Assembly: GCA_017979445.1 (NCBI GenBank)
Contig: CM030719.1
Coordinates: 27,733,317-27,797,316, forward strand
From: Akebia trifoliata
Lineage: Eukaryota; Streptophyta; Magnoliopsida; Ranunculales; Lardizabalaceae
Direction of reading: 5' to 3'
Length of the DNA: 64,000 nucleotides
The translations under genes were made by a program, and so were the position numbers. The notes under the pieces were generated by a model that saw nothing but the letters and a program-made list of their open reading frames with translations, made no database searches and had not been told where the DNA came from. Of this stretch, positions 42,230 through 51,881 are shown one piece after another (the first letter of the stretch is position 1; every line of letters begins with the position of its first letter).

Positions 42230-42662
42230 AGCAAAAATTAGACCCCCTCAAGTTTTTAGTCGATCTATCCATGTATTTTAGTCGAAAAAACTCAAAAATT
42301 GAAAATGGCTGGGTTTTACCATGTTGAGTTCACCAATTTTTATTTAAAAAGTTGTGAGCTCGACAATAAATAAAAAATGTCAAGTTTGACAGTAAATAAA
42401 AAGTAGTGAACTTAACAGTAAATAGTGGTGAGTTAGACAGTAAAAATTGTAAACTCGATACTAAATAAAAAAGCGTCGAGTTCAACAATAAATAAAAAGT
42501 GGTGAACTCAATAGTAAGTAAAAAAGTGGTGAGTTAGTCAATTATGAGGGATCATTAAGAAATAAAAAATTTACTAAATGTCCTATCAAACTACCGCACA
42601 AAACTTACGTACTATTTAAAAATAAATCCCTTCACCAGAGTCCTTTAAGTAATTTTCCCTAT
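42230..42662. repeat. Degenerate tandem array linked to a Mutator-like end
   Basis: Around 42340..42545 a unit of about 25-30 bp of the form GTGAACTCGACAGTAAATAAA recurs about eight times with variation. The right end (CCAGAGTCCTTTAAGTAATT) matches the terminus of 35298..36074, whose centre holds a single related unit in inverse orientation. This suggests an expanded derivative of the same element. Confidence 0.6.
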
Positions 42663-43499
42663 CTTAAATAGATGATCCCACCACCCCATTTATGTATATA
42701 CTAATAAAAGGAAGAAAAAAAAAATCATTTAAAGTGGTACATCAAATATATGATTGAGATGGAATGATATTCCCAGGGGCCCTTCAGAAAAATGTATCCC
42801 GAAAAAATCTCTACGAAACCTTTACCAGAGATCTCTAGGAAACTCTACTTTTCCTCCTATCTCAGCCATACATTTGATGCTGCAAGATCATTCTTAGTAC
42901 CCCCACCACCACAATAAATAAAATAAAATAAAATAAAAATGGTCCAATACTCCAATTATTTCTTTTCAAGTATAGAGTCTCATAATTCACACAAAATTGC
43001 CAACTTGGACGTTTAATGATGGATTTGGGGGTATAAATTGAACCAAGACTTCTGATTATAAAACTGTTTGTAAATAATGGAAACTCCAATCACCATAATG
43101 GATAAGATAATAATGAATGATGAAAAGCAGAGAATAATTCTTTTGTGGCCCTTTGCAGTGGTGAATGTGGAAAAGAGGCTCTCCAAAAACTAGTGTATGA
43201 GATGCCCATTCCCAAAATAAGGATTGTTCTTGCCTTCCAAGTCAAGGAAAGAGAATCTTAAAAGTTGGGGAAAATTATGTTTCATTGGTATTGTTAGAGA
43301 ATTTGTTATTGTAATCTTTTAAGGTATATTGGGAACGACCAAACATCATTTTTAAGATTAGATCAAGTGGTTAGTCAGTTATGTAACTACATGTGATTGC
43401 CTTCTCTATTTATTAATCCTTGTAGGTAGTGGGCCGGACTCATACCTGGGCGTTGCCCAATCTATAGACCATGGTATTGTTGAAGGCTAGTCCTGGAAC

Positions 43500-43857
43500 C
43501 ATGATTTTTAAACTCGATATCGCGTCTCGTCTCGTTCAGCTCCGATACCGAATTTTCTTGAACGAGTTTTCTGATACGTTTGAGACGTCTTGTGAGATAA
43601 CTCAAAAAATATAACGTGAGACATAAAACTCGGTCAAAAAAATGATTTTGTGAGTTGATCTCGTTCAATTTTGATACCGAGTCGTCTTGAACGAGTTTTC
43701 CAATACGTTTGAGACGTCTCGTGAGATAACTCAAAAAATAGAACGTGAGATATAAAACTCGGTCAAAAAAATGACTTTGTGAGTTGGTCTCGTTCAACTC
43801 TGATACCGAGTTAACTCGGGTGATACGTCTCGATCTTGAACGAGTTTAAAAACCATG
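43500..43857. mobile_element. CATG-ended element with internal 129-bp tandem repeat, family C, copy A
   Basis: Begins CATGATTTTTAAACTCG and ends CGAGTTTAAAAACCATG. Flanks CCTGGAAC (43492..43499) and CCTGGAGT (43858..43865) share 6 of 8 bases. The interior has two copies of a 129-bp unit (from 43559 and 43688, each starting TGAACGAGTTTTC). A long open frame on the minus strand is produced by this repetition and is not a gene. Confidence 0.7.
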
Positions 43858-45845
43858 CCTGGAGTTGCATATCACACGCACCAAGTAAGTGAGGGTGCGC
43901 CCTCACTTACTTGGTGCAAGTGATGTGCGGGTGTTACATGTGCCCCAAGACTATCCCTTAGACAAGACCATGGTTTATGGACTAGGCAAAGCTCAGATAT
44001 GGGCCTGGTCCGTTGTTTACAGGGATACTCGATTATTAGAAAAAAAATAAAATTGGAATATATTGGGAATGATCATATTATTGATATGAATTAGATTAGT
44101 GTGATTTATTTCCCTTTTTTTATTATTACTATTATATTTTTATTCATACACATCATATATGTATATAATTGGTTTTGAGAACTTCAGATCCCTTGAATTA
44201 TGAAAAATTACAAAATTCTGACCATCAAAACACAAAGTCAACTGTCGTAGATTATCATAGGGATACTTGAGATATCCTCAAGATACACATTTTTGATTTT
44301 ATCACCACCATTGAATTTTGTCATTTAATGGTTTAAATTTTTTTATTATTTAATGAATCACCTGAAGGACTCTATAGAGCTTGGATTGAGTCTTCATTTG
44401 CATCACTTGTTCTTGGCCCCCTATGGTTCATGATTAATATTAGTTTTTAATAATAATAATTTTTTATTTTAAAAGAAAAGGACTTCAATGTTTTTAGTGG
44501 GGTACTTAAAAACAAAATGACCATCTAAGCCCAAAATTTCAAATGGATTGATAAATGTTGAAAAAAAATATATATTTTAAAGTTCTTAAATTTTTTGTGT
44601 GTTCTATATTCACGTGGTACTCGATCATGTTATTGAGATTTGAGTGCCACATGGGCATGCAATCCGTCAAGTTGACGCCTCGATTGGTTGCTAACATCTG
44701 ACTAATTATGTCATGTATTTTCTTACAAAAAATACAATATCTTGAACATGTCCTACTCAGGAAGTATTTTTGATTTGTTTAATTCGAGAAAATAATAAAT
44801 CATGAATGACTTGAAATAATTCAAGAAGTCGTAAATTTTTACAAAGAGTTGAATTGAACGGAAGTTTTAATTGTTTTGTGTATCATTCGAGTTTTTTCGT
44901 GTATAATTCATGAATTATTCGAAGAATTACTTAGCATGGTTTTGACATTATATCACCATAGGTGTATCTTATAAGATTAGGTTTCAAATGTCTGATTTAG
45001 ATTCATCCTAATTTTACTATCCCACACAACCATAGGTTAGAAGCACATCCTCTAATGGACGGCTGAAATTCAATCAAATCTGCTGAAATTGATCCCAAGT
45101 TTACAACTGGAAACATAATAAGACAAAAATAGGTTGGATGTTTGGGAAATAAATCACGAAAATCCAACTGTTCGATATCAGCATCAATCAGATTTTTGGT
45201 GTATGTGGCGATCAGAGGTTGGCCACAGGTTTCGAGGGCAGTGGGCCCGCAATAATGTGCCATGTGGCAACTTTTTATTGGGTGAATTGATATTCAATTA
45301 CCACAGCGTTCTCCTTCCAACACCCACATGGGCGGATGGGCCATCGCGGCCACACTACTCACGAGTTAGTAGTACTTATTAGACAATTGTAGAAAAGTGC
45401 AAGGGCTTTATGGTCTTTTGAGTTCATTTCTGGAAATTTTCAGCCTTAATTCATATTTCCCTCCATTCCCAACCTTCCACGATACCCTGAAACCTCAACT
45501 TTTCCAGGTTTTATCCTCTTCACAGTTCTCGTTTTTTAGGGTTTCAGTTCTTGATACATTTCTTTAGGGTTTCCTGCCTTTTTTGTTCTTGGGTTTTGAA
45601 TTATTCTTGTTTTTCTTCACATTTCTACTGGTATCTTCTTCTCTTTGATTTACCGAATCTCTTTGATTTTCCTGTAATTCGCACATCATTGCCTTTTTGG
45701 CTTGATTTTTACTGAAAATAGTTCCATATTTGCCAGATCTATTACATTTTCCCGCAAGAATTAAACTTTTTTATTTTAAAATTTGAATTTTGAGAAAGTT
45801 TTAATCCTTTTGGGTTCTTCTTGCAGATTAAGGTTTCTTAATCGA

Positions 45846-45866
45846 ATGATCCGTGCCTTTGCTTGA
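45846..45866 (+). CDS. Possible six-codon upstream ORF in RanGAP leader
   Basis: ATG ATC CGT GCC TTT GCT TGA lies within the inferred leader exon (45826..45910). If that exon is spliced to 48682, this is an upstream ORF before the RanGAP start. The supporting exon is itself a prediction. Confidence 0.3.
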   Translation: MIRAFA

Positions 45867-46479
45867 TACGCTTCTTGAGAACTAATTTGCAACAAGTTGG
45901 TTAAATTCTGGTGAGTTTTTTTTTGGATTACTGAATAGATCTGTAGGTTTAGAAGAAATTTTCCGTTTTCTAGCTTGTTTTTTATGCGTATTTATATTTA
46001 TGTAGATTAAACTTAGTGAGACGATTTAGCTTTGGTTAGAAAGTTGCACCTCTGAATACGAGTCCGTTGTATTGCTCTCCACTGTGATTTGTTGGAAACT
46101 AGGGTTTCTCAAGCATGAAATATACATTTATCTTCCTTTCTATAGAATATGATTTTAACAAGCAAGAAATGAGAAAACTTGATAAAAGAAGTTGCTTATT
46201 TTGAAAAAAAGAGAGGAATAAAGGAAGTTTTGATCCAGTATTAGAGGATTTTGACCTCCTTTTCTATCGGTTCCAATCCAAACATGTAGACCAAATGCTT
46301 TCTAACCTTGAAAGTTTTAGGTTATTTGGGAGGATTGGATGTCATGGAATTCTCTTTTTCATGGTAATATTAGAGATTTCAATGAGTTGTGTTGTAATTT
46401 ATTATAAGATTTTACTAGCCTATCCTATCTTATACTCTTAGTAGAGTTTGCCCATGCCTACGGCACATGCATTGTCTTT

Positions 46480-46715
46480 GGGGTTAAGGGCGTAAGTGAA
46501 GCAAAATTATAAAGTGGGTATGATTAAAACATCTTTGGGCTTAAAGAGGAAAAATAATAAAGTTGGAGAAGTATTATTAAGAAATTGGGGAGAAGAGGAA
46601 AGACAATGAAGTTGGGGTTAAAAAAGGTAAAACTTGTCCTCAATATACGTTGTTTATGAGGTATAAATCTTGAGACAAAGAAAGTAGGATCCACCGTTGT
46701 GTTTTATTATGTACA
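46480..46715 (-). repeat. Dispersed repeat family R1, copy 2
   Basis: Matches 4842..5114 in the same relative orientation (AATAATAAAGTTGGAGAAG, CTTGTCCTCAATATACG, GGATCCACCGTTGTGTTTTA). It lies in the RanGAP leader intron. Confidence 0.5.
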
Positions 46716-47536
46716 TTACTACATGGGGTTATATTGCTGCAATGCATGAACAAGGGAAGTAACTTGGAATGAACTTCGAGGATTTTGAGGGTTTATTACG
46801 TAGTTGTGAATCTTGTTATAGAATTAAGTTCTTAGTGTATGGTTTTTTATTCATTCATTTTTTTTTAAAGAACTCTTGGATTGTAAATATTGCACCTTAA
46901 CTCTAGTTGGGACAAACTAAGGTCTGTTTGCCCACTCCTAAACCTGAGTCACTTCGAACTCCTTGTCAAATTTACCTCCAATGTGCTCTCATCGGTATAC
47001 AATACCCTCAAACAACAATACTCGGGATTCTCTAAATCATACAGACCAAGGAATAAAAAAGATTTGGTTTTTAGAACAATGGCTTGAATGTTCTCTTTCC
47101 CTTTGAACACCCAATTGTTTCCTCGGCCCAAGAGTCCCAACATACACTAAACGGTAACAATCTTCAAAGTTTTGGCCCTCAGAGGAAAAAACTGAAATTT
47201 ACTAGCTTTGAAAGATAGCTGTCATCAAAAAGGCCAAAAAAAGTGTCCCACACATATATTGCGACCATAGTGATAGAGTTTGTGTTTGGTAATACTTCGG
47301 CAAGTGGAAACTTCAGGAAAAATTGGGATAATTAATTTCTTTAATTATATTGTTAATTATAGAAAAGTATACAAATAAATATTTTATGTATTAAACATAA
47401 TATTAACCAAAATTACAAAACCATAATATTTTTCAACTTCAAACTTTTCCATTACTTTGTGAAGTTCGTGATTTTTTTATTTTAAATATGAGATTTTTTG
47501 AAAACTTTGCAAATTAGTTAGGACTAAATCTTCGAT

Positions 47537-48029
47537 GGGGAGTCTGTTAATCATATTCTTAGTCATTGTCCTTTTTCCCGAGTTATTTGGATGTTTTTCT
47601 TAGCTCGCTTCCATGTGGATTGGATTTTTCCCTTATCTTTTTCTGAACTTCTGGAGGGGTGGAGTTTCAATTTCTTCTATTCAAGAAAGAGGCTTCTCTG
47701 GGCTATCCTGCCTTTTGCCATTGCTTGGGGTCTTTGGAGAGAGCGCAACAACAGGGTCTTCCATTGCAAAGAGAGCTCGTCTCATTCAGTGATCTTAGAG
47801 ATTTTGGGACTTCTATTCATGTGGTCTAAGATGAGCAAAGACTTTGAGGGAGTGCGTTTCCAAGATTTTGTTTTTAACTGGGATATCTTTGATGTGAATT
47901 AGCTCCCCGCGGGGCATGTATTTTAGATTTCTTTCTGCTTTTCCCATGTTGCTTATCTAATCTTGTTGTTTGGGGGCTACCTCAGCCTCCCTTTCTTTTT
48001 ATTTATACAATTTATATTTATAAAAAAAA
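47537..48029 (+). mobile_element. 5'-truncated LINE in RanGAP leader intron
   Basis: Flanked by identical AAATCTTCGAT (47526..47536 and 48030..48040), with an A run just before the second copy. The translation (WGLWRERNNRVFHCKESSS, MSKDFEGVRFQDFVFNW) matches the minus-strand LINE at 12712..13500, so both are the same family. Only the last 0.5 kb of the element was inserted. Confidence 0.9.
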
Positions 48030-48054
48030 AAATCTTCGATTGCAAGCCACAAAT

Positions 48055-48129
48055 ATATATATTTTTTTGATGGGTAAGCTGGACTTGAAGCCACGACCTC
48101 AAACTTGCTTTGCAATGTGTCAAACCAAC
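48055..48129 (-). mobile_element. tRNA-like short retroposon, family S, copy 4 (5' truncated)
   Basis: Flanked by TGCAAGCCACAAAT (48041..48054) and TGCAAGTCACAAAT (48130..48143), a 14-bp duplication with one mismatch. The B-box side and tail are kept, but the A box is missing, so the copy is truncated at its 5' end. It landed immediately beside the LINE duplication. Confidence 0.8.
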
Positions 48130-48463
48130 TGCAAGTCACAAATTAAATGTGACTTTCACAAATAGGCGGTTAATCGATTCATTGCCAGACTTGCACATGG
48201 AACATAAATGTATAATGATATGTTTATGACTAATTAAATGGCGAACTATAACAATTTATCAGGAGAGACGGACTCTCAAACACATCTGTCTTGCCAGTGT
48301 CCATAAAAAAATGTGCCTCGGTTCACTCTCACTATGTCCAAGAGTTGATTTTCTGTAGAAACACTTGATTTTTCTTTGATGGTTGTTTGTGAATCTAGAC
48401 ACACTTAAGCTGTAGATGATCACATTCCATGGAACATTTAAAAACTTAACTAGATGGAGACAT

Positions 48464-48659
48464 GTAAATTATCCCAGTTTCTTAGTGGTATTCTTGTCAT
48501 CTAGAAATTTAGCATTTTGATTTTTTCTTAATTTCGTCATTCTTTCTAGAGAGCGAACAATGTAAGTTATCCCAGTTTCTTAGTGGTATTCGTGTCATCT
48601 AGAATTTAGCATTTTGGTTTCTTCTTAATTTCGTCATTCTTTCTAGAGAGCCAACAACA
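48464..48659. repeat. 98-bp tandem duplication before the RanGAP acceptor
   Basis: Copy 1 starts GTAAATTATCCCAGTTTC at 48464, copy 2 GTAAGTTATCCCAGTTTC at 48562. They differ by few bases. The pair ends about 20 bp before the last leader-intron acceptor, so it may have duplicated branch-point sequence. Confidence 0.85.
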
Positions 48660-48686
48660 CAGTTTATATTTGTGATTGCAGTGAGC

Positions 48687-50315
48687 ATGGAGACCACAAG
48701 TCAGACATTTCAACACCGTTCAGTTTCTATTAAACTGTGGCCACCTAGCCAGAGTACAAGGTTGATGCTTGTGGAGCGAATGACCAAGAATCTTTCCACC
48801 CCGACCCTTTTCTCCAAGAAATATGGTCTCCTGAGCAAAGAAGAAGCCGAGGAGGATGCAAAACAAATTGAAGATATGGCTTTTGCCGCTGCGAATGAAC
48901 ACTATGAGAGGGAACCAGATGGTGATGGAAGTTCTGCTGTTCAACTTTATGCTAAGGAATCCAGTAAACTCATGTTGGAAGTTTTTAAACGAGGTTCTAG
49001 AACCAAGGAGGATGGAGAAGTTCCCAAAACCGAAAAAGTTGCTACTTCTGGTACATGTTTCGATATATCTGGAGGCCGCCGAGCTTTTATTGATGCAGAG
49101 GAGGCTGAGGAGCTTCTAAGGCCATTAGCCGAGACAGGGAACTCATACACAAAGATATGCTTCAGTAATAGAAGCTTTGGAGTTGATGCAGCTCGTGTTG
49201 CAGAGCCCATTTTGGTATCCCTTAAGGATCAGTTGACCGAAGTGGACTTATCAGATTTTATTGCAGGAAGGCCAGAGGCAGAAGCTCTTGAAGTCATGAA
49301 TATATTCTCATCGGCCCTGGAAGGTTGTGTGTTGAAATCTCTCGACCTCTCGAACAATGCCTTGGGTGAGAAAGGTGTCAGGGCATTTGAGGCACTCTTG
49401 AAATCGCAAAGTAATTTGGAGCAGCTCTATTTGATGAATGATGGCATCTCTGAGGAAGCCGCACGAGCAGTATGCGATCTAATTCCTTCCACGGAGAAGC
49501 TTAAGGTCCTTCATTTTCACAATAATATGACCGGAGATGAGGGGGCAATTGCTATTTCTGAGGTTGTGAAGCATTCTCCTGCATTGGAGGATTTTCGATG
49601 CTCGTCTACAAGGGTAGGTTCTGAAGGGGGAGTCGCTCTAGCCAATGCACTAGGGACATACACCAATTTGAAGAAGCTCGATTTGAGGGATAACATGTTT
49701 GGTGTTGAAGCTGGTATTGCTCTCAGTAAAGCCATTTCTTCCCATTTAGGTCTTACCGAGGTTTACCTTAGCTACCTGAATCTCGAAGATGAAGGAGCCA
49801 CCACTCTTGTCAATGCTCTCAAAGAATCTGCTCCGTCGCTCGAAGTCCTCGAGATGGCTGGAAACGACATCACATCTGACGCTGCTCCTGCTTTAGCTGC
49901 ATGTATAGTGGCGAAACAGTTCCTCTCCAAGCTGAACTTGAGTGAGAATGAACTAAAGGACGAGGGTTCTATTCTGATAGGTAAGGCATTGGAAGAGGGG
50001 CACAACCAGTTAAAGGAAGTCGATATGAGCACCAATGGAATAAGAAGGGCTGGGGCCAGGATCTTGGCACATGCGGTGGTACATAAGCCTGAGTTTAAAT
50101 TGCTGAACATTGATGCCAATTACATCTCTGATGAAGGCATTGATGAGGTGAGGGAGATATTTAAGGGTTTCCCTTATTTGCTTGGTCCCTTGGATGAGAA
50201 CGATCCTGAAGGAGAAGATGACAACGAGGACTCTAAAGAAGAGGATGATGAAAACGACGACGGCGATGATTTGGGATCAAAGCTTAAGCATCTTGAAGTC
50301 GGCCAAGAAGATTAA
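48687..50315 (+). CDS. RANGAP: Ran GTPase-activating protein, plant WPP type
   Basis: Single coding exon of 542 aa, close to Arabidopsis RanGAP1 (535) and RanGAP2 (545). It stimulates GTP hydrolysis by Ran and so maintains the Ran gradient for nuclear transport and division. The N-terminal WPP domain (about residues 15-100; KLWPPSQSTRLMLVERM, then FAAANEHYEREPDGDGSSAVQLYAKESSKLMLEVFKRG) anchors it at the nuclear envelope and cell plate through WIP/WIT partners. LRRs follow from about 205 to 490 (LKSLDLSNNALGEKGVRAFE and repeats), and an acidic tail from about 507 (DENDPEGEDDNEDSKEEDDE). Plants lack the SUMO-attachment domain of animals. The start is chosen at METTSQ; an in-frame ATG five codons upstream at 48672 would lie in the intron. 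No defects seen. Confidence 0.96.
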   Translation: METTSQTFQHRSVSIKLWPPSQSTRLMLVERMTKNLSTPTLFSKKYGLLSKEEAEEDAKQIEDMAFAAANEHYEREPDGDGSSAVQLYAKESSKLMLEVFKRGSRTKEDGEVPKTEKVATSGTCFDISGGRRAFIDAEEAEELLRPLAETGNSYTKICFSNRSFGVDAARVAEPILVSLKDQLTEVDLSDFIAGRPEAEALEVMNIFSSALEGCVLKSLDLSNNALGEKGVRAFEALLKSQSNLEQLYLMNDGISEEAARAVCDLIPSTEKLKVLHFHNNMTGDEGAIAISEVVKHSPALEDFRCSSTRVGSEGGVALANALGTYTNLKKLDLRDNMFGVEAGIALSKAISSHLGLTEVYLSYLNLEDEGATTLVNALKESAPSLEVLEMAGNDITSDAAPALAACIVAKQFLSKLNLSENELKDEGSILIGKALEEGHNQLKEVDMSTNGIRRAGARILAHAVVHKPEFKLLNIDANYISDEGIDEVREIFKGFPYLLGPLDENDPEGEDDNEDSKEEDDENDDGDDLGSKLKHLEVGQED

Positions 50316-50854
50316 TGGGCTATCAATATGAGGTATCGCTTCCTGGATTCTGACTGCATTCTTAACCTTTAGAAAACTAAAACCGCTTAAAAGCATTTTT
50401 GTCTGCCTATGCAGGTATCTCTTTTTTCTTGACAGTCTGGATTGACCGGCTTGGTTTTTTTCCTACTCTATATGGGAGGACCAGTAGTTGTAACTCATTC
50501 AGAAGATAGTTAATGGGACAGTGGTTTTTTATGCTTCGAAACCACCGTAATTTACATGGTTAATGCTCAAATGCATGCTCTTGGCACTGCTTAGGAATGT
50601 TTTATTAGTTAGAAGGTTTAACTGTTTAGTTATTTAAGTTTTTCTTACACATTCAGAACATCCCCTGTGGTATGATGGACCAAACAAGATGTCAGATGTT
50701 AAGAAACTTTTGATTTTTCATTATTCAGTCCGGAGATTACTTTTCAGTAATCAAAATTTATGATTCAGCAGAATGTTATTATTGTCTGATATTTTGAATC
50801 GGTTTCACTGCAAAATTTCCACTTGACACTGCAGGAATATATTTTTGATTGGGA

Positions 50855-50956
50855 AATGGATCTATTTTATGTATGTTTGAAGTAACAAGATGTCAGCCAC
50901 CAAGGAATGGATCTATTTTATGTATGTTTGAAGTAACAAGATGTCAGCCACCAAGG
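50855..50956. repeat. Perfect 51-bp tandem duplication
   Basis: The unit starting AATGGATCTATTTTATGTAT at 50855 is repeated from 50906, essentially without differences, ending CAGCCACCAAGG. The identity indicates a recent duplication, or an assembly artefact. Confidence 0.85.
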
Positions 50957-51340
50957 TCTGGCCATGTGTAAAATGTCCCCCCCCCCCGTTTGGAGTGGCG
51001 CTCCAGAGGCCAGATCTAATCATTAGAGCGTTGGGTGTTTCTTACCATTTAAGGGCTCATGGCTTTGACTATTAATTTTTTAATAGGAAGATAAAAAAGA
51101 GAAATGTGTCTGGTAGTGCCTTTTTTGGTTGAGCGATAGGGTTAGTGGTTAGTAATTAGTAGGTGAAGGCTGGGTTCTTGGTGTCAACACACAAACATCT
51201 CGGCATATCTGCAGTGATTAGTCCCACTTTCAAAGGGGTTGGGGACACTATGTTGTATTAAAAAGAAAAAAAAAAGTCGTAGACTTAAACCAGCTTAGAG
51301 AAACATCTCTTTTAGTGTTTGATAGAAATCTGAGCCGTTG

Positions 51341-51881
51341 TGTAACGGCCATGTACTCTGACACCTAAAGTTTAGGTGTAGCTCGCCCCGGAGTCACCCG
51401 GGAGCCCCTATGTAATGCTATGTAAGGCTCGTTATGAAGCCATGTCAGCCCCCGTACCAGGGCATATCTGTTAGCTTAGTGGCATTTTAGTAATAAGGGA
51501 GTATGACCGGCCTCTACTTTTGATGTTCCCTTCTGGAAATCTAGTAAAGACTTAGCATACACTTTGTAGGAAGGGTGTCAGTGCTATCCTAATCCCCGGC
51601 CTACACCCACGTTGTTGAAGCCTTGAAGCCCAGCTCCGTGGAAGTCCCGCGTGTCATAGGATCATCAATTGCTTGTAACGCATCTATTTGCTTTTATAAC
51701 GCGTTGCACCGTGTAATCAAATATTATATCAACAAAATTGCCTCCGGGCTTTATCTCGTGTTGCCTCGTTTTCTTGTTTGCTAGCTACGTGTGTGTGGTG
51801 TACGATCATTTTACAGGCTTGCAAGTGGATTTGACCCCCTTGCACCGCACGACCCCGCTTCGAAAGAATAGGGCCGTGACA
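51341..51881. mobile_element. Solo LTR of a retrotransposon
   Basis: 541 bp beginning TGTAACGGCC and ending GGCCGTGACA, flanked by a perfect 5-bp duplication CGTTG (51336..51340 and 51882..51886). It is more GC-rich than its surroundings. No internal domain is next to it, so it probably arose by LTR-LTR recombination. A Gypsy-type origin is likely from its composition but unproven. Confidence 0.85.

Larger units (their letters stand above)
41690..44040. repeat. Duplicated block, copy 2
   Basis: Counterpart of 39040..40720 (see that entry). It carries its own insertions: a degenerate tandem array at 42230..42662 and a CATG-type element at 43500..43857. It retains the empty site of the hAT-like insertion. 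Confidence 0.6.
33561..45449. other. Gene-poor block of repeats
   Basis: About 11.9 kb without a supported host gene. Left part: cyclin promoter and a short retroposon (34088..34179). Middle: a Mutator-like element (35298..36074) and long AT- and A-rich tracts (36600-37330). Right: a diverged duplication (about 39040..40720 against 41690..44040) with inserted elements, then AT-rich DNA and the RanGAP promoter. All open frames here are short and without recognisable homology. Confidence 0.6.
45450..48686 (+). other. RanGAP promoter and 5' leader with long leader intron
   Basis: Two AAACCCTAA telo-boxes (reverse strand, 45536..45544 and 45564..45572) lie in a pyrimidine-rich stretch that looks like the transcription start region. 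A plausible leader exon runs from 45826 (after TTCTTGCAG) to 45910 (before GTGAGTTT). The last acceptor, TGTGATTGCAG ending at 48681, is five bases before the ATG. The intron of about 2.8 kb is filled by repeats. The leader structure is inferred from splice signals only. Confidence 0.55.

Noticed and set aside
43462..43797. 111-aa open frame on the minus strand with repeated protein sequence
   Set aside because: It is produced by the 129-bp tandem repeat within a transposable element; no homology.
47591..47902. 103-aa open frame as a host gene
   Set aside because: Same protein as another LINE fragment at 12712-13500 and bounded by a LINE target duplication.
48672..48686. Upstream in-frame ATG for RanGAP
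   Set aside because: It precedes the TGTGATTGCAG acceptor and would be removed with the leader intron; homologues start at the METT-type position.
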